Positions 46,763-58,057 are shown, counted from the first letter of the stretch. The stretch is 63,108 nt of DNA from Prochlorococcus sp. AG-315-D17 (GCA_003283685.1 QBWD01000003.1:1-63108); one strand, 5' to 3'. A program made the numbers and translations. Notes: generated from the sequence alone by a model not told the origin.

Positions 46763-48895
46763 TTAGAATTTTTCTTCTTTTTTATATAGGGTGATAATTT
46801 TTTCTTGACTGAAGCTTTTGTTCCGATCTAGGGCTTTATTTCTCACATAACTTCCATTACTTTGCATACTCCATGAGTCTCTATTTTCAATTAGGTAACA
46901 ATCAAGTAATTCTTTTAGTTCTTTTTGTATTGTTTTATCTTCAATAGGGGTTACAGCTTCAACTCTTCTATCTAGATTGCGTCTCATCCAGTCTGCACTA
47001 CCAATAAATGTTTCTGGATTATTATTATTATAAAACCAAAAAATTCTTGAATGTTCCAAAAATCGACCTACAATACTTATTACTTTGATGTTTTCGCTTA
47101 AGCCTATTTTCTGAGGATAAAGACAGCACATGCCCCTAATTATTAATTCAATTTTGACTCCTTCCTGCGATGCTTTGTAAAGTAATTTTATAATTTCTGG
47201 ATCCACTAAAGAGTTCATTTTTGCTATTATTTTTGCAGGCACTCCATTTTTTGCATACTTAATCTCTCTTTTTATTAACTCAATTAACCCGCTTCTAAGA
47301 GTTACTGGGGCAACTAGTAATTTTCTATAACCTTGTTGCTTTGAAAATCCTGTGAGATAATTAAATAATTCAATTAGATCTTGGCCTATTTCAGGTTGGC
47401 AAGAAAGTAATCCAAAATCTGTATATACTTTTGAAGTTTTTGAATTATAGTTTCCTGTTCCAATATGAAAGTAGGTTCTTAATCTGTTCTTTTCTTTTCT
47501 GATAATTAAAGCAATTTTTGTATGAGTTTTTAGTCCAATTACCCCATAAACAACGTGAACACCTGATTGTTCAAGTTGTTTTGCCCATTGAATATTATTA
47601 TCTTCATCAAATCTTGCTTTAAGTTCGACTAATGCCATAACTTGCTTACCTTTTTCAGCAGCTTTAATTAAGGCATCAATGATTGTTGAGTCTTTAGAAA
47701 TCCGGTATAAAGTCATTTTTATTCCCATAACTTGTTTATCTTCTGCAGCTTGATTTATTAATTCTTCAACTGATGTTGAGAAAAGATTATATGGATGATG
47801 AACTAGTAAATCATTACGACGGATAATTGAGAATATACTTTTAAAATTATTTTTACTTCTTATATCTAAATCTTCAGCCTCTCTTAATTGGCTATTTTTT
47901 AGATCACGGTGGGTTACTCCTTGATGATCTTCAAATTTTAAATTTGGTGAATCAATAGCTGTTAATTCTATTAGTTCATCTAATGCTAATAATCCCTTGA
48001 TTTGATATAGATTTTCATCCTCAATATTCATACCCTCTTGTAATAAATTAAGAATTTTTGTAGGTGTGTTTTCTGATACTTCTAATCTGACCACTTCTCC
48101 TCCTTTACGTCGCTTTCGTAATCCTTCTTCTAATGCACTCATAAGGTCATCTGCCTCAATATCTCTTAGTTCAAGATCTGCATCTCTAGTGACACGGAAA
48201 AAAGAATGTTCTTTTACCTCCATTCCAGGAAAAAGAACTGACAAGTTATAAGCAATAACTTGCTCAATGGGTATTGCTATAAATTTTATAGCTTCCTTAT
48301 CAGAGAACTCTTGTGGAATATTTATGAACCTACTTATGCTTTCGCGTGGTACTTTTATTCGAGAAAATTGTTCTTGTCTTGATTCTGGGTCTACTATAAT
48401 TGCTGCTAAATTTAGACTTAGATTGCTTATAAACGGGAATGGATGTGCGGGGTCTACTGCTAAAGGTGTTAAAATAGGAAAAATTGCATTTGTAAAATAA
48501 TTATCTATCCATAACTTTTGCCTTTTATTTAATTCATGATATTCCAGTATATAAATATTTTTCTTTTTAAAATCTTCTTTAATATATTGATTTGTTTTGT
48601 GTTGTTGCTGTTTTAAAATAGGTGCGAGATTTTTTCTAATTGCAATAAGCTGTTCTTCTGGTGACTTACCATCTTGACTTTTTTTAGAGATACCTCCTTC
48701 AACTTGAGATTTCAAGGAGGCGACTCTGACCATAAAAAACTCATCTAGATTATTACTAAATATTGAACTGAATTTTAATTTTTCGAGTAATGGTGTGTCT
48801 TCTTCAATAGCAAGTTCTAAGACTCGTTTATTAAAGTTAATCCAACTTAGTTCACGGTTAATATAAGTTGATTCATTGATTGCAGGACTGCTCAT
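46763..48895 (-). CDS. ppk: Polyphosphate kinase
   Basis: Ppk1 polymerises the terminal phosphate of ATP into polyphosphate, a phosphate and energy store. The 710-residue protein has the N domain (YINRELSWINFNKRVLELA), a head domain, and two phospholipase-D-like C domains. The autophosphorylated histidine is expected in YFHIGTGNYN near residue 470, and the second conserved histidine in FLEHSRIFWFYN near 625. Polyphosphate matters where phosphate is scarce, as in the open ocean. No pho-box-like repeat was recognised in the short upstream region. Confidence 0.97.
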   Translation of the reverse strand: MSSPAINESTYINRELSWINFNKRVLELAIEEDTPLLEKLKFSSIFSNNLDEFFMVRVASLKSQVEGGISKKSQDGKSPEEQLIAIRKNLAPILKQQQHKTNQYIKEDFKKKNIYILEYHELNKRQKLWIDNYFTNAIFPILTPLAVDPAHPFPFISNLSLNLAAIIVDPESRQEQFSRIKVPRESISRFINIPQEFSDKEAIKFIAIPIEQVIAYNLSVLFPGMEVKEHSFFRVTRDADLELRDIEADDLMSALEEGLRKRRKGGEVVRLEVSENTPTKILNLLQEGMNIEDENLYQIKGLLALDELIELTAIDSPNLKFEDHQGVTHRDLKNSQLREAEDLDIRSKNNFKSIFSIIRRNDLLVHHPYNLFSTSVEELINQAAEDKQVMGIKMTLYRISKDSTIIDALIKAAEKGKQVMALVELKARFDEDNNIQWAKQLEQSGVHVVYGVIGLKTHTKIALIIRKEKNRLRTYFHIGTGNYNSKTSKVYTDFGLLSCQPEIGQDLIELFNYLTGFSKQQGYRKLLVAPVTLRSGLIELIKREIKYAKNGVPAKIIAKMNSLVDPEIIKLLYKASQEGVKIELIIRGMCCLYPQKIGLSENIKVISIVGRFLEHSRIFWFYNNNNPETFIGSADWMRRNLDRRVEAVTPIEDKTIQKELKELLDCYLIENRDSWSMQSNGSYVRNKALDRNKSFSQEKIITLYKKEEKF

Positions 48896-48958
48896 TGTAT
48901 TAATTAATTGACAGCTTTTCTATTTTCATCATAATTAATTATTTGTAGCTTTGAAAGC

Positions 48959-50218
48959 TTAAATTGAGATTCTTTGATTTTGGTTTCTAAAGTTTTTACC
49001 TGAAATTAAAAATAAAACCATTATGAGAAGAAATATGGTTCCGAAAAACGGACTTTTTGGACCAAACAAATCATATGAGAATCCTGCTGCTGTTGCACCT
49101 ATAAAGGTTCCAAGACTTTGTAAACCCTGAAGACTTCCTAATACTGCTCCTTGTCCTGCAGAGCTTAGGCGACGAGAAATTAGTGCTCTTAAACTAGGAG
49201 TAACAAGTCCAGTTCCTATCGCCAGTATAGCGACTGCAGTAAAAACCAAGGGAATAGAATTATCAATGTTTGCGAGTGTCAAAAGAAAGCACCCTGCCAT
49301 CACAAATCCAACTCCTGTAAAAGTTAATTTCCATTCGCCAAATCTTTTCACTAATGGACCAATTAATCCCCCTTGAACAATCATTGCGATGACCCCTACG
49401 ACTATGAAAGCTTGACTAGATAATCCAGGATTCCATTGAAATTTTTCTTTCAAATAAAGTACTAAAACAGCTGTAAAACCATTGAATGCCATAAAGAAAA
49501 CAAAGAACGATAAACAGAGTGTTCTAGATAAAGGATTTATAAATACAATTCGTAATTGACTAAATGGATTAAGATCTCTTTTTCTTGGTAATAAATTTCT
49601 TTTGTTCTTCTGTAAAGTTTCAGGTAAAAGGAAAATTACTAAACTGAGATTTAATAGAGCAAATCCGCTTGCTGCCCACACAGGTAAAGTAACACTATAC
49701 TGAGCGAGGGTTGTTCCTAAACCTGGCCCAAGAATAAATCCTAAACCAAATGCTACTCCAATTAGACCAAAAGTTTTTGCGCGATTTTCTGGAGTAGATA
49801 TGTCTGCAAGTATTGCGGTAGCAGTTGCAGCTGTGCCACCACTGATACCATCTATAATTCTAGCTAAAAATAATAATAATAAAGGTAAACTTGATGCCCA
49901 TAAAGGTAAATAATTTTCCCAATTGAAGCTTACTGTTAATGCAAATAAACATAATCCGATTACTGAACCTGATACGCATGTAATCATTATTGGTTTACGA
50001 CCAAAACGGTCACTAAGGGCGCCAATTAATGGTGCTACAGCAAACTGAGATATTGCATAAGTTCCGGCTAATAGGCCAAGTGTTGTTCCGCTTTTTGTGA
50101 ATTGTTCTAATAAAAAAGGCAATAAAGGAAAAACAATGGTTTCACCAAGTCGATCATTTAGAAGTGTAATAAAAGCACTCAAAAGAGTGGGAATTTTTGG
50201 CCTTCGCACAGTTATCAA
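48959..50218 (-). CDS. MFS transporter of the tetracycline-efflux type
   Basis: The 419-residue protein has about twelve membrane helices and the MFS motif LSDRFGRKP near residue 63, with VGVAFGLGFILGPGLG in the fifth helix, a drug/H+ antiporter mark. It resembles TetA-like exporters by layout, but the native substrate is unknown and antibiotic resistance should not be assumed. The frame opens with TTG at 50218; a GTG three codons later is an alternative. It follows ppk's upstream side and is divergent from the GNAT gene. Confidence 0.85.
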   Translation of the reverse strand: MITVRRPKIPTLLSAFITLLNDRLGETIVFPLLPFLLEQFTKSGTTLGLLAGTYAISQFAVAPLIGALSDRFGRKPIMITCVSGSVIGLCLFALTVSFNWENYLPLWASSLPLLLLFLARIIDGISGGTAATATAILADISTPENRAKTFGLIGVAFGLGFILGPGLGTTLAQYSVTLPVWAASGFALLNLSLVIFLLPETLQKNKRNLLPRKRDLNPFSQLRIVFINPLSRTLCLSFFVFFMAFNGFTAVLVLYLKEKFQWNPGLSSQAFIVVGVIAMIVQGGLIGPLVKRFGEWKLTFTGVGFVMAGCFLLTLANIDNSIPLVFTAVAILAIGTGLVTPSLRALISRRLSSAGQGAVLGSLQGLQSLGTFIGATAAGFSYDLFGPKSPFFGTIFLLIMVLFLISGKNFRNQNQRISI

Positions 50219-50255
50219 TTCATAATTTATTCACCATCTCATATTTTAAGTTCTT

Positions 50256-50753
50256 TTGGTTTTTAATCGTGAAAATCAGAGTTCAAATCGCTATTTGAGA
50301 CCTTTGCAGAGCTCTGATCAAATAGTTTTGAGAGAAGTTTATGAAGATGCGATTTGTACTGCTGCAAATTCTTTTTATAGTCAGGAACAAATTGATGCAT
50401 GGTCAGGGTTAGCTTATCTTCCAGGTGTTCTAGATAAACCACTTAATGAAGGAAAGGGATGGGCAAGTTGTGTTGACTCAGTGATTGAGGCTTTCGCAGT
50501 CAAGTACCCTAAAGATCGATTGGCGTTACTTTATTGTCGAGGCCGTTCTTCACGACAGGGACATGCTACAGATCTTCTTAATAAGATAGATGAAGATGCT
50601 CAAGAGGATGAAATTATGCGATTATCAACTGAGGCAAGTTTATTTAGTTATCAATTATTTTTAAGTCATGGCTGGAAAACTATTTCACCAGAGACTATTA
50701 AAATAGGAGGTGTTATTTTTTGTCGTTATTTAATGGAAAAAAGATTTGACTAA
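50256..50753 (+). CDS. GNAT family N-acetyltransferase
   Basis: The 165-residue protein looks like a GNAT acetyltransferase. It opens with YLRPLQSSDQIVLREVYEDA, similar to the first helix and strand of the fold, and has the acetyl-CoA loop region YCRGRSSRQGHATDLLNKI near residue 92, followed by EASLFSYQLFLSHGW. The Q/R-x-x-G-x-A motif is present as R-Q-G-H-A, so acetyl-CoA binding is likely. The substrate is unknown. The start is a TTG at 50256. It is convergent with the TrpD2-like gene. Confidence 0.75.
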   Translation: MVFNRENQSSNRYLRPLQSSDQIVLREVYEDAICTAANSFYSQEQIDAWSGLAYLPGVLDKPLNEGKGWASCVDSVIEAFAVKYPKDRLALLYCRGRSSRQGHATDLLNKIDEDAQEDEIMRLSTEASLFSYQLFLSHGWKTISPETIKIGGVIFCRYLMEKRFD

Positions 50754-50777
50754 ATATATTTTTAATCAATAATAATA

Positions 50778-51857
50778 TTAATCAATATGTTCCTTTCGCC
50801 AGTTAATTAATTGTTCTAATTTATGTATTGCATACCCCTCATTGATCAGGTGCTTAGCTTTATTAATTCCTTCTTGTATGTCAGTACTTAAGCCTGCATA
50901 GAAAAAATATATACCTGCATTCCATTGAAGCGACTTGATTAAGGGTCCCTTTCCCTCAAGAGCTTCAAAAGCAACTCTTTTCCAGGCTTTAATATCCGTC
51001 CATTTTATATCTTCTCCTGAACACTCATAATCTTTGGGATAAAGAACATCTCTCTTTCCATTCTGATTTTTATAATATCCAATTGTTGTTGAACGATGAA
51101 CTGAAAGATCGATTCCACCTTCAAGCCCTTTGACAGTAATTATATTTTTTTCTCCCATAAGCTCGAGTGTCTTCCAATGTCGTTCTTCAGTAGGCGAATG
51201 TACATAACCACTAATATGTAGATGATTTCCTTTATGGGAGGTCCAAATTAATTCCATGCTGGCTAGAGGTGGCCTCTTCCCAATTTGATCTCTATAGGAA
51301 ATTAAATTTTCAGCTAATGGAAAATGATCCGGCTGATAAATTAAAGCAAGTTCATTTTGATTAAAACAACTTTGAAGTTGTTCAATTGACAGACCGCTTA
51401 AATTGATACCTAAGGCTTGAAATAGTTCAATGTGGGTAATTCCGTATTTAACAGGCATACGAGAGCCCCCATGGAAAATAACAGGTTGTTTTTGACTTAA
51501 TAAAAGTAATGTTGTTAGAGGATAAATTGGTGCAGTTTTAGTACGACCGTCAAAAGGCATTCCAAAAAAGATTGGTTGTCGTTGAGCTTTATTTGATTTG
51601 ATCTTTGGTCCTAATTTCAAATAAGTATCAATCATTCCTGCTAACTCTTCTGGTTCAGGACGTCTAATTCTATGTGCAATCATGAAAGCACCAATTTGTG
51701 CTGCACTAGCTTTTTTGGTAAGCATTAGTTTCATGGCCTCGGCAGATTCCACGCGAGTTAGACTTTTTCCGGTGAATTCACCACTACCTATTTTTTTTAA
51801 ATAGATTTTAAATTCTTCATATTTATTTGACATGTCATAGCTTATTTTTGATAGCAT
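50778..51857 (-). CDS. Anthranilate phosphoribosyltransferase-like protein (TrpD2/YbiB type)
   Basis: The 359-residue protein has the TrpD fold: an N-terminal helical part with GKSLTRVESAEAMKLMLTKKAS and AAQIGAFMIAHRIRRPEPEELAG, then a phosphoribosyl part with FHGGSRMPVKYGITHIELFQALG (quoted in pieces). The typical TrpD substrate loop GTGGD is replaced by FGMPFDGRTKTAP. That pattern fits the TrpD2 paralogue group, known in E. coli as YbiB, which binds DNA and may not act in tryptophan synthesis. It is divergent from cobA. The start could be 51857 or the ATG eight codons downstream. Confidence 0.82.
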   Translation of the reverse strand: MLSKISYDMSNKYEEFKIYLKKIGSGEFTGKSLTRVESAEAMKLMLTKKASAAQIGAFMIAHRIRRPEPEELAGMIDTYLKLGPKIKSNKAQRQPIFFGMPFDGRTKTAPIYPLTTLLLLSQKQPVIFHGGSRMPVKYGITHIELFQALGINLSGLSIEQLQSCFNQNELALIYQPDHFPLAENLISYRDQIGKRPPLASMELIWTSHKGNHLHISGYVHSPTEERHWKTLELMGEKNIITVKGLEGGIDLSVHRSTTIGYYKNQNGKRDVLYPKDYECSGEDIKWTDIKAWKRVAFEALEGKGPLIKSLQWNAGIYFFYAGLSTDIQEGINKAKHLINEGYAIHKLEQLINWRKEHID

Positions 51858-51931
51858 AGTAATAGGATAAAATCTTTACTTGATATCAAATCCATTCATC
51901 GAGGTTTAGTTAATATTTTGGGAAACTTGCC

Positions 51932-52717
51932 ATGATTAGAGAGCATCTTGGCACTGTATATCTTGTTGGTGCAGGTCCTGGTGATCCGGATCTTTTAACA
52001 GTTAAAGCACAAAAATTGATTAGTAAATGTGATGCTCTTGTATATGACTCTTTAGTGCCTCTTGAGTTTCTTCAATTAGCTTCTCAAGATTGTCAACTTT
52101 ATTCAGTAGGGAAGAGACGAGGTCATCATTCAATGCCTCAGAGAAAGACAAATGACATCCTTTACTCTTTATCAAAGAGTTATTCGTGTATTGTTAGATT
52201 AAAAGGAGGTGATCCATTTTTGTTTGGTAGAGGTGGTGAAGAGGCTTTATATCTTCATGAAAGAGGTGTTCCACTAGAAGTTGTTCCAGGTATTACATCT
52301 GGGATAGCTGCTCCTGCTTATGTTGGAATACCTGTGACTCATAGACTGGCTGGTTCTTCAGTTACGTTTGTGACTGGGCATGAAGGAATTGATACAAAAC
52401 GCCCAGTTGTCAATTGGCGCTCTTTAGCCCAATCAAGTGACGGTTTAGTCATATATATGGGCGTTCATAATTTGAAGTTTATTTCAGAAGAGTTAATTGC
52501 AGGTGGCATGAATCCTCAGACTTCTTCTGCCGTTATTGAGCAGGGTACGGTTATTGGTCAACGTTTTGTTAAGGCACCATTAATTGAGCTTTGTCATAAG
52601 GCAAAAACTCAAAACTTAACTTCTCCGTCGATCGTTGTAATAGGTCCAGTTGTAGATTTCCAAGTTGAGGCTTGTTCACCTTCACCAGCTAATGTCACAT
52701 TTCCAATGCCAATTTAG
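51932..52717 (+). CDS. cobA: Uroporphyrinogen-III C-methyltransferase
   Basis: This SAM enzyme methylates uroporphyrinogen III at C2 and C7 to precorrin-2, the branch to cobalamin and sirohaem. The 261-residue protein has the motifs VYLVGAGPGDPDLLTVKA near residue 8 and VRLKGGDPFLFGRGGEEA near 90, plus GITSGIAAPAYVGIPVTHR. It is the single-domain CobA form without CysG fusion. Cobalamin made in this pathway is needed by enzymes such as the QueG at 6230. Sirohaem would serve nitrite and sulfite reductase. Confidence 0.96.
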   Translation: MIREHLGTVYLVGAGPGDPDLLTVKAQKLISKCDALVYDSLVPLEFLQLASQDCQLYSVGKRRGHHSMPQRKTNDILYSLSKSYSCIVRLKGGDPFLFGRGGEEALYLHERGVPLEVVPGITSGIAAPAYVGIPVTHRLAGSSVTFVTGHEGIDTKRPVVNWRSLAQSSDGLVIYMGVHNLKFISEELIAGGMNPQTSSAVIEQGTVIGQRFVKAPLIELCHKAKTQNLTSPSIVVIGPVVDFQVEACSPSPANVTFPMPI

Positions 52718-52738
52718 ACTTTCTTAAATAACCTGATT

Positions 52739-53569
52739 TTATAGGGTTGTTAATAATTCTAGCCAAAATTCTTTAGGGTTAGTTGACACATGCAATTTTT
52801 TTGCATCTATATTTTGAATTGGACGACAACTTAAACTATTTATCAAAAACCATTCATCTCCACTTTGTGGTGAGGCTTTAATTACTGCTTCTTTTATGAT
52901 TTTTAAATCAATACCACGCTGACGCATGACACCTGGTAGACAGCCACTATTTACATGAGGTGTAAGCCAATGATTATTTCTTTTTACTACAATATTTGCT
53001 GTCGTACCGCAACACATATCACCAGCACTATTTAATAACAATGCGTCATGATAGCCTGCTTTTTTTGCTTCTAGACGAGCTTGAATTGATTGGTTATAAG
53101 AAAATGTTTTGCATTTACTTACACGACTAAAAGGATTTCTTCTTTCTGTTAGGCTAATTAATGTTGATATTGATTCAAAATTTGGTTGGTAATCAGTTAT
53201 CTCGACCCAAAAACGATGTGAGTTTGTATTACTTACATCAATACCACGTGTCATAGCGTCTCCTCTACTCCAGTTGAGACGAATGGCCCCATTTTTTTTG
53301 TGTAAGTGAGATTGATTGATTCCATCAGATATCAGTGCCATCACCCATTCTTTGGAAGGTGGAGGATTCATACCTAACAGATTTGCACTTTTTTCCCATC
53401 TACTTAAATGTTCGTTTACAAGTTGTGGAGCACCATTAAAAATTAGAATTGTTTCAAAAATTCCATCTGCAAAATTTAGACCTCGATCATTTATTGGTAT
53501 TTTTAACTTTTTACAGCTTTCCCATCGACCATTAATCCATCCTAACTTTTGCTTTTTATTTGTACTCAT
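52739..53569 (-). CDS. pabC: Aminodeoxychorismate lyase-type (class IV) aminotransferase
   Basis: PabC splits aminodeoxychorismate to p-aminobenzoate and pyruvate for folate. The 276-residue protein has the class IV PLP fold, with NDRGLNFADGIFETILIFNG near residue 27 and CKTFSYNQSIQARLEAKKAG near 150; the lysine before TFSYN is the likely PLP lysine. I start it at the ATG at 53569, which overlaps the pabB stop in an ATGA; an upstream frame to 53602 would run deep into pabB. Branched-chain or D-amino-acid aminotransferase is possible, but the pabB neighbour favours PabC. Confidence 0.85.
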   Translation of the reverse strand: MSTNKKQKLGWINGRWESCKKLKIPINDRGLNFADGIFETILIFNGAPQLVNEHLSRWEKSANLLGMNPPPSKEWVMALISDGINQSHLHKKNGAIRLNWSRGDAMTRGIDVSNTNSHRFWVEITDYQPNFESISTLISLTERRNPFSRVSKCKTFSYNQSIQARLEAKKAGYHDALLLNSAGDMCCGTTANIVVKRNNHWLTPHVNSGCLPGVMRQRGIDLKIIKEAVIKASPQSGDEWFLINSLSCRPIQNIDAKKLHVSTNPKEFWLELLTTL

Positions 53570-54447
53570 GTTAATGCATTTAAAAGAGGCAATAATTTCC
53601 AACTCATTTCTTCAGCCTCTTGCTTGCTATCTGAGTCTGCAACAATTCCGCACCCAGCATGGGCTTTGATAGTGGATCCTTTAATCATTAAAGAGCGAAT
53701 TAGGATATTGCTATCAAAGACTCCATTCCAATTGACATTTAATATTGATCCGCAATATGGACCTCTTGCTGTTGGTTCCAGTTCATATAATCTTTTGCAT
53801 GCTCTTAGCTTGGGCGCCCCTGTAACTGAACCACCTGGCCAGCATGCTTGAAGTAAGTCAACCCAATTCTTATTTTCATTGAGTACACCTTTGACTACAG
53901 AAGTTAGATGATGTACTTGGGGATAACTTTCTAAAACTAGTAGATGAGGAACATGAATAGATCCAACTTTGCAAACTCTTCCAAGGTCATTTCTTAGAAG
54001 ATCTACAATCATTACATTCTCTGCATGGTCTTTAGTACTACAAATAAGTTCAGCTGCTAAATCAGCATCTTTTTTTGGATCTTTATCTCTAGGTCGAGTT
54101 CCTTTTATTGGTCTTGTTTCTACTTCACCGTTAGGTAGAGCTTTAAGAAATCTTTCTGGTGAGGCAGATATGATAGCTTCTCCTTTTGTAAGATTATCTC
54201 CAATGATTACACCAGCAAATGGAGCTCGTGAATATTTTCTAAGTCGAGAATATACGTCGATTGGACTCATAGAATCTGGTAATGAAGCTTGGCAAGATGT
54301 AGTGAGGTTGGCTTGAAAAATATCTCCATTTGCAATCAATTTTTTGATATCATCAACTCTTTTTGAATATTCCTTACTAGTTAAAATCCATTCCCATGAT
54401 TCTAGAGGAATGTTTTGATTTTTTTTTGATTTTTTTTGATGCCTCAT
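53566..54447 (-). CDS. pabB: Aminodeoxychorismate synthase component I, C-terminal (catalytic) part
   Basis: This 293-residue frame holds the whole chorismate-binding domain of PabB: GDIFQANLTTS, ETRPIKGTRPRD, VDLLRNDLGRVCKVGSI, CWPGGSVTGAPKLRAC and YCGSILN. The N-terminal domain is in another frame at 54377-54907. The two are joined if one A is removed from either of two poly-A runs at 54419-54437. An ATG at 54447 could start this half alone, giving a catalytic domain without its N-domain. It overlaps pabC by 4 bases. The partner amidotransferase (PabA/TrpG) is not in the window. Confidence 0.85.
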   Translation of the reverse strand: MRHQKKSKKNQNIPLESWEWILTSKEYSKRVDDIKKLIANGDIFQANLTTSCQASLPDSMSPIDVYSRLRKYSRAPFAGVIIGDNLTKGEAIISASPERFLKALPNGEVETRPIKGTRPRDKDPKKDADLAAELICSTKDHAENVMIVDLLRNDLGRVCKVGSIHVPHLLVLESYPQVHHLTSVVKGVLNENKNWVDLLQACWPGGSVTGAPKLRACKRLYELEPTARGPYCGSILNVNWNGVFDSNILIRSLMIKGSTIKAHAGCGIVADSDSKQEAEEMSWKLLPLLNALT

Positions 54448-54907
54448 CTTTAGCTTTTAAATCATATTGATTAAAGGTGTTTTTCAGAAAATTCTCCATC
54501 ATAGTTATTCGCTTATGATCCTGTCCTTCTAGCCATAGTTGTTTTTTTTGAAGATCAAATTTCAAGACAGGATCATGAGAAGCTATCCAAAGAGTTGCTA
54601 TAGAACTTGATTTCCACGGATTTTTAGGCTCTATCCAAGAAGCTGCTTCATAGCTTAACCAACCAGTCCAATGACCAGGAGGTAAGTTACGTAAAATTTG
54701 AAAGGGATTAGACTCTTTTTTTGAATTTTCTAATTCTCTAGAACAAAATTGTTCTCGTGGACTAACCGCTAATGTAACCCATCTGCCTAATTGACTGCCA
54801 TCCCCATCAAGCCATATCAAACCTGATTCACCCCATTCTTGAATTAATTTGTAAGCTATTAGCTCAGGTGATTCCCATTGGCAAAGTAGTCGCTTAGGAG
54901 TTTTCAT
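54377..54907 (-). CDS. pabB: Aminodeoxychorismate synthase component I, N-terminal part (frameshifted)
   Basis: This 176-residue frame looks like the N-terminal PabB/TrpE domain: [21 protein letters not shown] and [20 protein letters not shown]. It reads into a Lys-rich stretch at two poly-A runs, then ends after about 10 out-of-frame residues ([10 protein letters not shown]). The catalytic half continues in the +1 frame from 54447. It overlaps queC by 4 bases. The break may be a real mutation, a slippage site, or a sequencing error in a homopolymer. Confidence 0.78.
   Translation of the reverse strand: MKTPKRLLCQWESPELIAYKLIQEWGESGLIWLDGDGSQLGRWVTLAVSPREQFCSRELENSKKESNPFQILRNLPPGHWTGWLSYEAASWIEPKNPWKSSSIATLWIASHDPVLKFDLQKKQLWLEGQDHKRITMMENFLKNTFNQYDLKAKDEASKKIKKKSKHSSRIMGMDFN
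54419..54437 (-). other. Double poly-A slippage tract inside pabB
   Basis: The minus strand reads A8 (54437-54430), TC, A9 (54427-54419), TC, AAAA. Loss of one A from either run puts the two pabB frames together. Such runs are known sites of polymerase slippage and of length error in sequencing. Confidence 0.8.
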
Positions 54908-55584
54908 AAGTTGCTGCTACTACAAAGATCTAAACGACCTACTTCTTGTAAGGCTTGATCTCTTATACGACAACTATCACATTCTCCACATGCTTTACGT
55001 TCTCCTTGATAGCAACTCCATGTTTTGGCAATTGGAATTTTCAGGCGTAATGCTTCTCTGAAGATTTTAGTTTTTTCCCAGTGTAGTAAAGGGGCCCAGA
55101 GTTCTATACTTTTTCCATCTCTACCTACTTTATTGGATAAATTAGCTAATTGTTGATATGCCTGTAGATAGTCAGGTCTACAATCGGGATACCCAGAGTA
55201 ATCCATGGCATTTATTCCTAATGCTATTCGAGTAGCTCCCCGAGCTTCTGCAAGACTCAATCCAATAGCAATAAAAATAGTATTTCTGCCTGGAACATAA
55301 GTGTTAGGAATAATATTCTTTTGAATACCTTGTGTGGGTATTTCTTGTGACGTATCGGTTAAGGAAGATCCACCCCAAGAAGACAGATTAATCTTGATTG
55401 TTAGATGCTCTTCAAGATTTAAATATTCGGCTAATGTTTCGGCTGCTTGTAATTCTTTACGATGACGTTGACCATAATCAAATGATAAACCAATCACTTT
55501 TTGCCCTGCTTCCATAGCTATACCAGCAGCTGTAGCAGAATCAATTCCTCCTGAGAGCAATACAATTGTTGTTGGTTGAATCAT
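54904..55584 (-). CDS. queC: 7-cyano-7-deazaguanine synthase
   Basis: QueC turns 7-carboxy-7-deazaguanine into preQ0 with ATP and ammonia. The 226-residue protein has the PP-loop [14 protein letters not shown] near residue 8 and the zinc set [15 protein letters not shown] near residue 197. The central block [21 protein letters not shown] also matches the family. It overlaps the pabB N-half by 4 bases, and queE lies 59 bases upstream. With QueE and QueG it gives three queuosine steps within this window; QueD, QueF, Tgt and QueA are not present. Confidence 0.96.
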   Translation of the reverse strand: MIQPTTIVLLSGGIDSATAAGIAMEAGQKVIGLSFDYGQRHRKELQAAETLAEYLNLEEHLTIKINLSSWGGSSLTDTSQEIPTQGIQKNIIPNTYVPGRNTIFIAIGLSLAEARGATRIALGINAMDYSGYPDCRPDYLQAYQQLANLSNKVGRDGKSIELWAPLLHWEKTKIFREALRLKIPIAKTWSCYQGERKACGECDSCRIRDQALQEVGRLDLCSSSNL

Positions 55585-55643
55585 TTAATTATTTTTTTCT
55601 TCTTTTACAAGACAGCGTAGATAAAACTTTTTCATATCAATAG

Positions 55644-56285
55644 TTAAAGTACACCCAGCCATTTATGAGTTTGCATGCTTAGTCTCCAATGGGAATTTTT
55701 TTTAACATGTGTGAATGCAAGAATTTGCCCCTCTTTATTGTTCCATCCCGCTTGTAAAAATAATTGGGGTTTAGGCCTGGCATTAATGTTTGTTTGATTT
55801 GCCATTCTTTCTGCAAAATATAAATCTTCTTCGTTATTGATGATCACTTTTAATTCTTGGCAGGCAAAGAGAACGTCAGATCTTGGAGGAAAGTGACGCT
55901 TTGGAGATAAAGTTATCCAATCTGGTTTACCACTTAATGGATCTACACCACTAGTTTCGAGATGAATAGGTATAGAATTATTTTGTTGATCTAATGTAGA
56001 TTTTCTAATCTCCTTGCATAGTTGATTTAAATTATGATGTAATGGCTCACCTCCTGTGATAACCACAAAAGCTGCTCCTTCTTTTTGAGCTTTTGTTGTC
56101 TTTAAGGACAATTCAACTACATTTTGTTGTGGATGTACTGCCGGATTCCATGATTCTTTGGTATCACACCATGAACATCCAACTTTACAACTAGCTAATC
56201 TAATGAAGTAAGCGCTTCTTCCAGCGTGTGATCCTTCTCCTTGTAGAGAATGAAAACATTCCACTACGGGTAGAGATGGCTCCAT
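55644..56285 (-). CDS. queE: 7-carboxy-7-deazaguanine synthase
   Basis: QueE is a radical-SAM enzyme that contracts carboxy-tetrahydropterin to 7-carboxy-7-deazaguanine. The 213-residue protein has the N-terminal CFHSLQGEGSHAGRSAYFIRL and the cluster motif CKVGCSWCDTKESW (C-x3-C-x2-C), then VVITGGEPLHH near residue 76. The ATG follows the pyrG stop with no gap, so the genes are likely cotranscribed with pyrG first. It feeds the downstream queC. Confidence 0.95.
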   Translation of the reverse strand: MEPSLPVVECFHSLQGEGSHAGRSAYFIRLASCKVGCSWCDTKESWNPAVHPQQNVVELSLKTTKAQKEGAAFVVITGGEPLHHNLNQLCKEIRKSTLDQQNNSIPIHLETSGVDPLSGKPDWITLSPKRHFPPRSDVLFACQELKVIINNEEDLYFAERMANQTNINARPKPQLFLQAGWNNKEGQILAFTHVKKNSHWRLSMQTHKWLGVL

Positions 56286-57953
<1,668 letters not shown>

Positions 57954-58057
57954 TTACTTGTCAATCATGATTTAAATTACCTCGATCTTTGTGAAGGCCA
58001 AGGAATTTTTATACTTTCTCTTGAGGATAAGGTTTTTAACATTGAATTTCTACTAAT

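Noticed and set aside
48959..50218. Antibiotic-resistance gene
   Set aside because: The MFS protein resembles drug exporters in layout only. Such proteins are common core transporters, and no mobile context is present.
50778..51857. Tryptophan-pathway trpD
   Set aside because: The GTGGD substrate loop is replaced and no trp gene is adjacent. The TrpD2/YbiB group fits better.
53316..54316. Plus-strand open frames opposite pabC and pabB
   Set aside because: They mirror strongly conserved minus-strand enzymes and lack recognisable motifs, so they are antisense shadows.
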